In this document: in pieces, positions 8,586 through 16,728 of the stretch
Position numbering within the stretch: the first letter of the stretch is position 1
Layout: the number at the start of each line of letters is the position of its first letter
DNA from: Rhizobium sp. NRK18
GTDB lineage: Bacteria > Pseudomonadota > Alphaproteobacteria > Rhizobiales > Rhizobiaceae
DNA length: 64,000 nucleotides
Assembly (NCBI RefSeq): GCF_024385575.1
Contig: NZ_JANFMV010000001.1
Coordinates: 1,083,681-1,147,680, forward strand
Reading direction: 5' to 3'
Notes under the pieces: model-generated
What the model was told of the DNA's origin: nothing
Databases searched by the model: none
The model's input: the letters and a program-made list of their open reading frames with translations, nothing else
Program-made: the position numbers and the translations under genes

Positions 8586-10166
8586 TTACTCCTTTGCTGA
8601 CGCCGAGATGGAAGAGGTGGACGGTCTGCTCTGCCAACTGCCGAGCAGGCGATCGAACAGCGCATTGACGTAAAGTCCGTTGACGAGATGGACTCTCAAG
8701 CCCGCGGCTGCCGGATGGTGAGCCCAGAGCGGGAACAGCGACTGGGCAAACGCGGTGATGCCGAAGGTGAGAACGGCCAGCATCATGAGGGTCCATTCCA
8801 GCGGCCCGGCTTGAGGCGTTGCCGGCAGGGTTCCCGCCATCAGCCATTCGGCAAGGCGCTGGAGTGCGAAGTAGGCGACCGCGATGGCGCTCGAGTGGAT
8901 CAATATCCGCGAGGTGAGGGCACGCGGGGCGGCATCGGCGAGCCCCTGGGCGACCAGATAGGCGACCCCGAAGATCAAGATGGCGCCCAGGGCGATCGCC
9001 TGCGGTGGCTCGCCGGCAAAGCCGAACATCATTCCGATGAGGGTGTAGACCGCGAGCGCCAGCAGGAAGGCACGGCCAACCGCTTTCACATCCGGGACCG
9101 CGACCGGCCCTGGCCGGCGGATTGCCGCCACGGTTTCTACTCCCGAGCCCGAGGACAGGAAGGCGTGGGCCTTGTAGAGCGAATGGGCGACTATGTGCAG
9201 CAATGCGATCGGGAAGAGGGCGAGCCCGCATTGGAGCGTCATGAAGCCCATTTGCGCAACGGTCGACCAGGCGAGCGAGGTCTTGACCGCGGACTGGGTC
9301 AGCATCACCAGGCTTGCGAAGAGAGCCGTGAAACCACCCACGATGACAAGCACGGCAAGGACCATCGGTGCCTGCAACATCACGTCGGCGAAGCGGATGA
9401 GAAGGAAGCCGCCGGCATTGATCAGGCCGGCATGCAGCAGTGCGGAAACCGGGGTTGGGGTTTCCATCACTTCGGTCAGCCAGCCATGGGTGGGGAACTG
9501 CGCCGACTTCAGCATGGCCGCCACTGCGAGCAGTGCAGCCGCCGCCGTGACGGTGAGATGATCTGTGCCAAGGTTTGCGGCCATGAGGATGTCCGTGATG
9601 TCATCGGTCCCGAAGGTCGTCGCGAGCAAGAGCGCGGCACCGATCAGGGCGACATCGCCGATCCGCGAGACGACGAATTTCTTCCGTGCGGCGCGCCGTG
9701 CCGCAATCCGTTCAGGATAGAACAGGAGAAGCCTGTGGAAGAACAGGCTCGTTGCGATCCAGGCGAGGACAAGTTGGAAAAGCGATCCCGACTGGACGAG
9801 AAGCAGCACGGCGGCGAGTGTCGCCGCCATCCAGCCGATGAACGGGCCCTGTCTGGCCTCTCCGTCGAGGAAGGTGCCGGCATAGCGCAGCACGATCCAT
9901 CCGAGAAAGGACACCAATGTCAGCATGACCAGGCTGACCAGGTCGAGGCGGGACGAAAGTGTGACGTCTCCATAGCCGACCGCCATGCTTGTTCCGGGGC
10001 CGTCGCGTGATAGGACCAGCGCCGACAAGACACAGACGGCGATGGCGCCGAGAGCCGCCAGTTCGGCGAGGCGGATTGCAAACCGTGGTCTGAAACCCGG
10101 TCCGAGGAAGGCCGTCAGTGAGGCGGCGGCGAGAAGCATTGGCGCGACGAGCGGGAGCGCGTGCAT
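8586..10166 (-). CDS. dabB: DabB, proton-channel-like membrane subunit (NuoL/MrpA family)
   Basis: A 526-residue polytopic protein of the proton-conducting NADH dehydrogenase subunit 5/MrpA family. The core Proton_antipo_M region is visible near residues 115-380, including the GWLTEVMETPTPVSALLHAGLINAGGFLLIR segment that holds the conserved lysine/histidine path of these antiporter-like subunits (here given only to name the region). It is the membrane partner of DabA: a NuoL-like gene directly followed by a DUF2309 gene is the hallmark of the DAB pair. The ATG at 10166 (MHALPL) has GGAG ten bases upstream. First gene of the dabBA operon, divergent from a LysR regulator. Confidence 0.88.
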   Translation of the reverse strand: MHALPLVAPMLLAAASLTAFLGPGFRPRFAIRLAELAALGAIAVCVLSALVLSRDGPGTSMAVGYGDVTLSSRLDLVSLVMLTLVSFLGWIVLRYAGTFLDGEARQGPFIGWMAATLAAVLLLVQSGSLFQLVLAWIATSLFFHRLLLFYPERIAARRAARKKFVVSRIGDVALIGAALLLATTFGTDDITDILMAANLGTDHLTVTAAAALLAVAAMLKSAQFPTHGWLTEVMETPTPVSALLHAGLINAGGFLLIRFADVMLQAPMVLAVLVIVGGFTALFASLVMLTQSAVKTSLAWSTVAQMGFMTLQCGLALFPIALLHIVAHSLYKAHAFLSSGSGVETVAAIRRPGPVAVPDVKAVGRAFLLALAVYTLIGMMFGFAGEPPQAIALGAILIFGVAYLVAQGLADAAPRALTSRILIHSSAIAVAYFALQRLAEWLMAGTLPATPQAGPLEWTLMMLAVLTFGITAFAQSLFPLWAHHPAAAGLRVHLVNGLYVNALFDRLLGSWQSRPSTSSISASAKE

Positions 10167-10240
10167 GGTCGGACATCTCCAGTCAGTTGATGATTGCCAT
10201 TTCGAAGGCAGGGTGATCTGGAGGTCGTGATAGCAGCGAC

Positions 10241-10250
10241 TTGATATCAA
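10241..10250. promoter_or_regulatory. Palindrome in dabB-lysR divergent promoter
   Basis: TTGATATCAA is a perfect ten-base palindrome lying 75 bases upstream of the dabB start and 45 upstream of the lysR start. It is a candidate secondary contact for the LysR regulator. Confidence 0.35.
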
Positions 10251-10276
10251 TAAAAATTCATTGTTTCTTGTTTTTC

Positions 10277-10293
10277 GTTCTATTAAATAGAAC
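10277..10293. promoter_or_regulatory. LysR-type operator palindrome touching the lysR start
   Basis: GTTCTATTAAATAGAAC is a perfect 17-base inverted repeat (eight-base arms around one A) and contains a T-N11-A core typical of LysR recognition sites. It ends one base before the lysR ATG, so binding there should block lysR expression and could activate dabBA on the other strand. Confidence 0.65.
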
Positions 10294-10294
10294 T

Positions 10295-11188
10295 ATGGCT
10301 GAGCTTAATTATCATCATCTGCGCTACTTTCGTGCGGTCGCCCATGACGGCAACCTGACCCGCACGGCCGCGCGGTTGAACCTCTCCCAATCTGCCTTAT
10401 CCATTCAAATCAAGCAGCTGGAAGACCGGCTCGGACACGCGCTGTTCGAGCGGCGCGGCCGACAGCTCTACCTGACCGAAGCCGGCCGCATCGCGCTCGA
10501 CCACGCGGATACGATCTTCTCCACGGGCGAGGAATTGGTTGAAACGCTGAAGGAGGCGGGGCGTGCCCGCCGCGCCATCCGCGTCGGTGCGTTGGCGACG
10601 CTATCGCGAAACTTCCAGGTGGAATTTCTTCGTCCCTTGCTGGGGCGTGCGGACGTCGACATGATCCTGCGCTCCGGCAGCACCAGCGAGTTGCTTGGGT
10701 CACTCGAAACATTGAACCTCGACATCGTGCTCCTCACTCAGGCGCCGATGGCCGATGCGGTCACGCCGTTTGTCGCGCACGAGATCTATCAGCAGCGTGT
10801 GAGCCTCGTCGGCAAGCCGTTCCATGGCCAGCCGGGAGCAACGCTTTTCGAACTCCTCGATCGGTATCCCGTGGTTCTCCCAACGCTCGAAAGCGGGGTG
10901 AGGGCACAGTTCGAAGCCCTTGTCGCGCGGCTGGGCATAACACCGCAGATCGCGGCTGAGGTGGATGACATGGCGATGATGCGACTTCTGGCGCGTGAGG
11001 GGATCGGACTTGCCGTCTTGCCCCCGATTGTTGTGAAGGGCGAACTGGAATCCGGCATGCTCGTGGAGTTCGACGCACTTCCGGGTGTCATCGAATCCTT
11101 CTATGCAGTGACCGTGAAACGCCGCTTTCCCAATCCACTGATCCGCTCCTTGCTCGACCGGATCACCACGACGTTGGATAATCCATAA
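10295..11188 (+). CDS. LysR-family regulator, probably of dabBA
   Basis: A 297-residue LysR-type regulator. The N-terminal winged helix-turn-helix spans residues 1-65, with LTRTAARLNLSQSALSIQIKQLE as its recognition region, and a periplasmic-fold co-inducer domain follows. The ATG at 10295 (MAELNYHHL) matches the usual beginning of the family; an upstream TTG would run through the operator palindrome and is rejected. It is divergent from dabB with 128 bases between, the normal layout for a LysR protein that activates its neighbour and represses itself. LysR genes next to dab genes are known in autotrophs; here the target assignment is from position. Confidence 0.85.
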   Translation: MAELNYHHLRYFRAVAHDGNLTRTAARLNLSQSALSIQIKQLEDRLGHALFERRGRQLYLTEAGRIALDHADTIFSTGEELVETLKEAGRARRAIRVGALATLSRNFQVEFLRPLLGRADVDMILRSGSTSELLGSLETLNLDIVLLTQAPMADAVTPFVAHEIYQQRVSLVGKPFHGQPGATLFELLDRYPVVLPTLESGVRAQFEALVARLGITPQIAAEVDDMAMMRLLAREGIGLAVLPPIVVKGELESGMLVEFDALPGVIESFYAVTVKRRFPNPLIRSLLDRITTTLDNP

Positions 11189-11498
11189 TTGAAACTGTGT
11201 GGACGGATGTCGTAATCCATCCCGCCGGACCACCTGAAGACGTGCCTCAAGGATATCGAAGGTGTGTCATTTCGAGACCACTGTCTTGAAAAATCACCTT
11301 ACGGGCATGGGCAAGTCTTCGAAGGTGCAGGTCCGGCCAGCGGAATGTCTTTTCGGATCAGGCTTAGTGCTTGACTCAACCTCATAATTTCCAGCTAGTG
11401 GGGAGGCCGTGGGTTCAGGCCGAGCACTCGAGTTGTCGATGATCTTTGATACCCATGATGAGGAATGACGCTGTCAGGCAGCGCCGGAGGAATTTGGT
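11189..11498. other. Non-coding gap before hybrid kinase
   Basis: No gene is visible. The last bases hold a strong ribosome site, GGAGG at 11486-11490, that sets the TTG start of the kinase. I see no clear terminator for lysR. Confidence 0.45.
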
Positions 11499-13982
11499 TT
11501 GAGCGAAGAAACTTCGGCAGGACGCGGACATGTGTCGCTTCCCCTCGATATGGGTATGCTGTTCGAACACGCCCCGAACCCCTATGTCTTGCTCGACAGC
11601 ACGTTCACGATCGTCGGGATGAATCAGGCATATCTGACGGCGACCATGCGCGAGCGGGCCGAGATCCTCGGGCGCAACATGTTCGATGCCTTTCCCAGTG
11701 ATCCGGGTTCGGTTTCTGACCAGATGCTGAGGAAATCTCTGGCGGCTGTTGTGAATACCGGAGAGATGGATCATCTCCCTTTGATCCCGTATCCAATTGC
11801 ACGCCGCGACGGCTCCTTCGAGGAACGCTTCTGGAGTGCGACCCATACGCCGATCATCGGCGAGAATGGCCAGCTCTATATCCTGCAGCACACGACGGAT
11901 GTCACCGAGATCCAACGCCTCAGGCGCCGCGCGGAGAGCCGCGACATGAGCCTTGAGAGCGGAATCATGGATCGCGCAGGAAAGGTGGCGGGCCAGAATC
12001 TTCTCCTCTCGAAGGAGCGCGAATATCTGCGGACCCTGTTCGCCCAAGCGCCGAGCTTCATGGCGGTCTTGCGCGGGCCGCAGCATATCTTCGATCTCGC
12101 CAACGAAGCCTATCTGGCGATCGTCGGGCGGACGGACATCATCGGCAAAGTTCTGGCCGAAGCGCTGCCCGAGGTCGTCGAGCAGGGCTTCATCGACATT
12201 CTCGATCGCGTGTTCCGAACGGGCGAGCCTTTTGTCGCGGATGGCGCCCGCGTCATTCTCAATCGCGGGCCGGACGGTGAGGGCGAACTGCGTTATCTCG
12301 ATTTCGTCTACCAGCCCATCAAATCGGGAAAGAAGGTCGAAGGCATCTTCGTCCAGGGTCACGATGTCACGGAGCAGAAGGTTGCACAGGCAAGGCTGCA
12401 AGAGCTCGCCGCGACGCTGGAGGAGCGGGTGGAGGCTCGCACGCAGGAGCTTGCCCAGGTCCAGGCCATGCTCCGTCAGTCGCAAAAGATGGATGCGATC
12501 GGTAACCTGGCCGGCGGCATTGCCCATGACTTCAACAACCTTCTGCAGGTCATTCAGGGCAGCCTGCAATTGACGATCGAGCGGCTCAATGACGAAAAAT
12601 CCTTGAAACTGCTCGACAATGCCATGATGGCGGCGACACGTGGCGCCACTTTGTCCTCGCAGCTTCTGTCCTTTGGCCGCCGGCAGCCGCTGGAGCCGAA
12701 GGTCATCAATCTCGGCCGCCTTGTCGGTGGTATGGACGGCTTGCTGCGCCGGAGCATCGGCGAGGGCGTGCAAGTCGAGACCGTCGTTGCGGACGGCCTC
12801 TGGAATACGCTCGCCGACGCCACAAACGTCGAAACCGCACTCCTCAATCTGGCTATCAACGCACGCGATGCGATGTCCGGCAACGGCAAGCTGACCATCG
12901 AGCTCGCCAATGAAGACCTCGACCAGGCGTATACGCAGACGACCTTCGGCGTCGCACCGGGGCAGTACGTCATGCTGGCCGTGACCGACACGGGGTCCGG
13001 GATTGCGCCCGAGACGCTCGAAAAGGTGTTCGATCCCTTCTTCACGACGAAGGCCGAAGGGAAGGGAACGGGCCTCGGCCTGTCCATGGTCTACGGCTTC
13101 GTCAAGCAGTCGGGCGGGCACATCGACATCGCGTCGGAAATCGGCAAGGGCACAACGGTCAGGCTCTACCTTCCCCGCGCGACGGCGGCGGAGGATGCCG
13201 TCGTTGCCGCGGAGGCTACGATCTCCGGCGGCACCGAAACCGTGCTGGTGGTCGAGGATGACGATGCCGTCCGTGAAACGGCGGCGGAATTGCTGCGCGG
13301 GCTGGGATACCAGGTGCTGCTGGCCCGGGATGGTCAGGGCGGGCTCGGCGTTCTGGAAAGCGGGGTGCACTTCGACCTGCTGTTTACCGACGTCGTGATG
13401 CCGGGCAGCGTGCACAGCACTGCGTTGGCGCAGATGGTTCGCGATGCAAGGCCGCATGTGGCGGTGTTGTTCAATTCCGGATACGCCGAAAATTCGATCG
13501 TGCATGATGGCAAGCTCGACAGCGGCCTGAACTTCCTCAGCAAGCCGTACACCCGCGAACAGTTGGCGCGGAAGGTACGCCAGGTTCTGGACGAGCGTCC
13601 CCCTTTGCCGCAGCCGGAGAAAGACGACCGCCGGAAAAAGATCCTGTTGTGTGAAGACGAGCCCTTCATTCGGATGGTTGCGGCCGAAATGCTTGCTCAG
13701 CTCGGATACGACGTCGCCGAAACCGCAACCGTTGCGGAGAGCCTCGCTGTCCTTGGCGACGATATCGACATCCTGATCAGTGATCTTCAACTGCCGGATG
13801 GCAGCGGGCTGAACCTTGCCGAGAGCGCCAGACTGAAGCATCCCCGTTTGCCGATTGTCTTTGCAACCGGCGGCGCTACTGATCCCGGCATTCCCGCAAG
13901 CGCGGTCGTCACCAAGCCCTATGATGAAAAGGATCTGGAAAGGGCCATTGCGGATGCGGTTCGGGCAGCCTCTGTGCTCTGA
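11499..13982 (+). CDS. PAS/PAS hybrid histidine kinase with two receiver domains
   Basis: An 827-residue cytoplasmic hybrid kinase without membrane segments. Two PAS domains (about 15-140 and 175-295) are joined by a coiled coil (about 293-330) to a HisKA domain with His343 in GGIAHDFNN, then an HATPase domain with NARDAM, DTGSGI and GTGLGLSM boxes. Two receivers follow, with acceptors Asp631 (LLFTDVVMPG) and Asp762 (LISDLQLPDG). There is no output domain, so signal must leave by phosphotransfer. The start is TTG with GGAGG eight bases upstream. The GGDEF gene lies convergently 42 bases downstream; no cognate phosphotransferase is nearby. Confidence 0.87.
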   Translation: MSEETSAGRGHVSLPLDMGMLFEHAPNPYVLLDSTFTIVGMNQAYLTATMRERAEILGRNMFDAFPSDPGSVSDQMLRKSLAAVVNTGEMDHLPLIPYPIARRDGSFEERFWSATHTPIIGENGQLYILQHTTDVTEIQRLRRRAESRDMSLESGIMDRAGKVAGQNLLLSKEREYLRTLFAQAPSFMAVLRGPQHIFDLANEAYLAIVGRTDIIGKVLAEALPEVVEQGFIDILDRVFRTGEPFVADGARVILNRGPDGEGELRYLDFVYQPIKSGKKVEGIFVQGHDVTEQKVAQARLQELAATLEERVEARTQELAQVQAMLRQSQKMDAIGNLAGGIAHDFNNLLQVIQGSLQLTIERLNDEKSLKLLDNAMMAATRGATLSSQLLSFGRRQPLEPKVINLGRLVGGMDGLLRRSIGEGVQVETVVADGLWNTLADATNVETALLNLAINARDAMSGNGKLTIELANEDLDQAYTQTTFGVAPGQYVMLAVTDTGSGIAPETLEKVFDPFFTTKAEGKGTGLGLSMVYGFVKQSGGHIDIASEIGKGTTVRLYLPRATAAEDAVVAAEATISGGTETVLVVEDDDAVRETAAELLRGLGYQVLLARDGQGGLGVLESGVHFDLLFTDVVMPGSVHSTALAQMVRDARPHVAVLFNSGYAENSIVHDGKLDSGLNFLSKPYTREQLARKVRQVLDERPPLPQPEKDDRRKKILLCEDEPFIRMVAAEMLAQLGYDVAETATVAESLAVLGDDIDILISDLQLPDGSGLNLAESARLKHPRLPIVFATGGATDPGIPASAVVTKPYDEKDLERAIADAVRAASVL

Positions 13983-14024
13983 CGCGGTTCTGAGGCTGCT
14001 ACCTCCCGGCAACCGGTACAGGGT

Positions 14025-15209
14025 TTATGGAGCGGCGTTGCCTTTGGCGTCCGCCCGCTCGACCTCATGCAGAAAGTCGGCGATCTGAACCCGGTTCCGG
14101 CCGTCGCGCTTGGCCTGGTACAGGGCCGCATCGGCGTGGTTCAAGACGATTTCGAAATTGTCCGTCTCCATCCTGCCGAAGGCAATGCCGGCGCTCGCCG
14201 TGCACCGCAACCTCGCTTCCCCGGCCGGAATTTCGCGTAACGCGAACTTGCGCAAGATGTCGGCAGCGACCCGCTCGGCCCTCGCAGGCAGCGTGTCGGT
14301 CAGGACGATGGCGAATTCCTCGCCCCCCAGACGGGCCACGATCTCGTGATCTTCCACACCATTGTTCAGCTCTTCCGCGAATATCCTGATCACCATGTCG
14401 CCGATCGCATGGCCGTGCTGGTCGTTGACCGATTTGAACAGGTCGATGTCGAATGTCACGATTGCGGTCTTCGTGTCGATAGGTCTGCCGGAAACCTTGT
14501 CGAAAAGCGCCCTGCGGTTGAGCAGTCCGGTCAGCAGATCGGTGTTGGCCTCGTGACGATGTCTCGCCGCCAGTCGCCACTGATGGAGCGCCAGCGACAA
14601 GGCGCCGATGCCGGACATGCCGGCGACGCAGATGGCGAGGTTGAGATTTTCGGCCCAGTTTTGCGGCGCATGTCCGAGAACCCACTGGTGCCGGCTGAGG
14701 AGGACAGCGGCGCAGAGCGCAAACGAAACTCCACTCAGGACATAGAGAATGACCATACCGATCAGCGGGACCGGGGCTTCCGCCCGCGCGCGCCAGTACT
14801 GCCAACCCGTGCCGATCAGCAGTGCGGCCGTCGTGGCGTTCATGAAGATGAAGCCCACACCGTCCACACCGGACAGGATTAACGCAACGCCCGGCACGAT
14901 CGTGGCGAAGGAGAAAACGGACGCCAGCGTCCAGGGGCTGCGATTGGTTCTAAACTGCACGGACCCGGCATAGATGGTGCTGAAGCCGGCCATCAGGCTG
15001 GCATAGGCGAGGGATGCCCTGATCGTACCGGTTTCCAGCGTATAGGAACTGAACACAAATATGCCGACGACGGTGAACAGGAGAGCGACGACCAGCGTCA
15101 GGAGGAAGGAATCGGCGCGTCGCGAAACCCAGGTTCCGAGAAGGGTCACCATCAGGCACGCGGCGGAGAAGCCGAGGGCCAGGAGAAGGGAATTGTAATC
15201 AAGTATCAT
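14025..15209 (-). CDS. Membrane-bound GGDEF diguanylate cyclase
   Basis: A 394-residue protein. Six or seven hydrophobic segments fill residues 1-210, with no recognised sensor fold, and a GGDEF domain covers 220-385. The active-site loop is intact (RLGGEEF, GGEEF at 295-299) and the metal-binding DIDLFKSVND is present, so it should make cyclic di-GMP from two GTP. The inhibitory RxxD site that normally lies five residues before the loop is replaced by Glu-x-x-Glu, suggesting no product inhibition at that site. The ribosome site at the ATG is weak. Confidence 0.87.
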   Translation of the reverse strand: MILDYNSLLLALGFSAACLMVTLLGTWVSRRADSFLLTLVVALLFTVVGIFVFSSYTLETGTIRASLAYASLMAGFSTIYAGSVQFRTNRSPWTLASVFSFATIVPGVALILSGVDGVGFIFMNATTAALLIGTGWQYWRARAEAPVPLIGMVILYVLSGVSFALCAAVLLSRHQWVLGHAPQNWAENLNLAICVAGMSGIGALSLALHQWRLAARHRHEANTDLLTGLLNRRALFDKVSGRPIDTKTAIVTFDIDLFKSVNDQHGHAIGDMVIRIFAEELNNGVEDHEIVARLGGEEFAIVLTDTLPARAERVAADILRKFALREIPAGEARLRCTASAGIAFGRMETDNFEIVLNHADAALYQAKRDGRNRVQIADFLHEVERADAKGNAAP

Positions 15210-15631
15210 GCCGGATGCGCTCTTCAGCGGGAAATAACCACATCGCTTCTGCGGTGGACATTAGTCACCGCCTCCATCAAACCGGTTACACCAATTATTA
15301 AAATGCAAAAAACAATCTGATCGCTATCGCGCCCGAAATCCAGACGCGTGCATCCTTTATGGTGACAGAATACTCTTTCCAGAAGGTTTCCATCGCGGTG
15401 CCATCGGCAGAACGTCAAGACACCCCAGGAAATCCCTGAAGACCGGCCTTGCATCATACGGACGCGAACGTCCTCTCTGGCGACCGAAAAGCCGTGATGG
15501 CTCCTTCGGCGGATGGCGTCATGTCGGGAAACGTGGGCTGCTCGATGACGACGGTGACCAAGCTGGGGGCGTCATCGAGCGTTGCCGGTGCCGGTACCGG
15601 TCTGCCGCCTGTCAAAGGATAATCTGTCGTC
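15210..15631. other. Non-coding gap between GGDEF gene and sugar operon 1
   Basis: The half next to the GGDEF gene is AT-richer and should hold its promoter. The half next to the ATPase stop carries an inverted repeat listed separately. Short frames here lack ribosome sites and resemble nothing. Confidence 0.45.
15540..15580. repeat. Perfect 11-base inverted repeat downstream of sugar operon 1
   Basis: GCTCGATGACG at 15540-15550 is perfectly complementary to CGTCATCGAGC at 15570-15580, with a 19-base loop. It lies about 50-90 bases beyond the stop of the operon's last gene. It could be an mRNA 3' stem; there is no T run to make it an intrinsic terminator. Confidence 0.5.
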
Positions 15632-16723
15632 TCACAGGCGATCGAGGCGCAATCCGTCTTCGCCGAAATAGCGGCACTTTTCGCCAGGGACGCTCAGCCA
15701 GACCGTTTCGCCTCCCTTGTAGTCCGGCCCTTCTCGCTGTTCAGCAACGAAAGGCTGGCCGTCTGCGAGGCTGCAGTAGAGATAGCGTGTTCCGCCGAGA
15801 TATTCGCTGAAATCGACGGTGGCTTTCAGTCCGCTATCGCCGCCTTGAAGAACGGTAACATGTTCCGGCCGCATGCCGACGGTGATCGTTCCTCCTGGCT
15901 TTCCCCTTGTGAGGGCAATCGGGGCATCGAGGCTGGTGCCGGCGAGCGTGATCTGTCCGCCGCCCAGCCATTCTCCCTGGAGAAGATTGATGCGTGGCGA
16001 TCCGATGAACCCGGCGACAAAGGTGTTGACCGGGTTTTCGTAGACGTCTCGCGGTGTGCCGCTCTGCTCGATGCGACCGTCGCGCAGGATGACGATCTTG
16101 TCGGCGAGCGTCATCGCTTCCGTCTGATCGTGCGTGACGTAGATCATCGTATTGCCGAGCTCCTTGTGCAGCTTGGCGATCTCCACCCGCATCGATACCC
16201 GAAGTTCGGCGTCAAGGTTGGAGAGCGGCTCATCGAACAGGAAGACGTCGGGTTCGCGCACGATCGCCCGGCCGATCGCCACGCGCTGGCGCTGGCCGCC
16301 GGACAACTGGCCGGGCCGGCGGTCCATCAGATGAGCGATCTTCAGGATTTCGGATGCCCGGCCGACGCGCGTGGCGATTTCCTCCGCGCCGGCATGCGCC
16401 ATTTTCAGGCCGAAGGCGAGATTGTCGCGCACCGTCATATGCGGGTAGAGCGCGTAGGACTGGAAGACCATGGCAATGCCGCGCTCCGACGGATCGAGGT
16501 CGGTGACGTCGCGGCCCTTGATCGCAATCTCGCCGTCCGTCACCTCTTCCAGCCCGGCGATCATTCGCAACAGCGTGGACTTGCCGCAGCCGGACGGCCC
16601 GACGAAAACGACGAATTCGCCGCCCGTTATGTCGAGATCGATGCCGTGGATGACCTCGATCGCGCCGAAGTTCTTGCGAACGTCGGTCAGCACGACGCCC
16701 GCACTTCCCGTGGATTGCCTCAT
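15632..16723 (-). CDS. Sugar ABC transporter ATP-binding protein (UgpC/MsmK type)
   Basis: A 363-residue ATPase of the CUT1 sugar uptake class. The nucleotide-binding domain (1-235) has Walker A GPSGCGKST, signature LSGGQRQRVAIGRA and Walker B FLFDEPLSNLD; a TOBE/MalK-like regulatory tail (about 235-363) carries the GMRPEHVTVL strand. It energises the two permeases encoded upstream in the same operon and is the last gene, starting six bases after the GH127 stop. Confidence 0.92.
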   Translation of the reverse strand: MRQSTGSAGVVLTDVRKNFGAIEVIHGIDLDITGGEFVVFVGPSGCGKSTLLRMIAGLEEVTDGEIAIKGRDVTDLDPSERGIAMVFQSYALYPHMTVRDNLAFGLKMAHAGAEEIATRVGRASEILKIAHLMDRRPGQLSGGQRQRVAIGRAIVREPDVFLFDEPLSNLDAELRVSMRVEIAKLHKELGNTMIYVTHDQTEAMTLADKIVILRDGRIEQSGTPRDVYENPVNTFVAGFIGSPRINLLQGEWLGGGQITLAGTSLDAPIALTRGKPGGTITVGMRPEHVTVLQGGDSGLKATVDFSEYLGGTRYLYCSLADGQPFVAEQREGPDYKGGETVWLSVPGEKCRYFGEDGLRLDRL

Positions 16724-16728
16724 GCTGA

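Noticed and set aside
11415..14012. An 865-codon open frame antisense to the hybrid kinase
   Set aside because: It covers the whole kinase gene on the other strand, which has clear domains. No domain or ribosome site is visible for the antisense frame.
13983..14024. A terminator between the convergent hybrid kinase and GGDEF genes
   Set aside because: The 42 bases hold only a short ACCGGT palindrome and no stem with a T run.
15224..15457. A 77-codon frame upstream of the GGDEF gene
   Set aside because: No ribosome site or protein-like composition; lies where the promoter should be.
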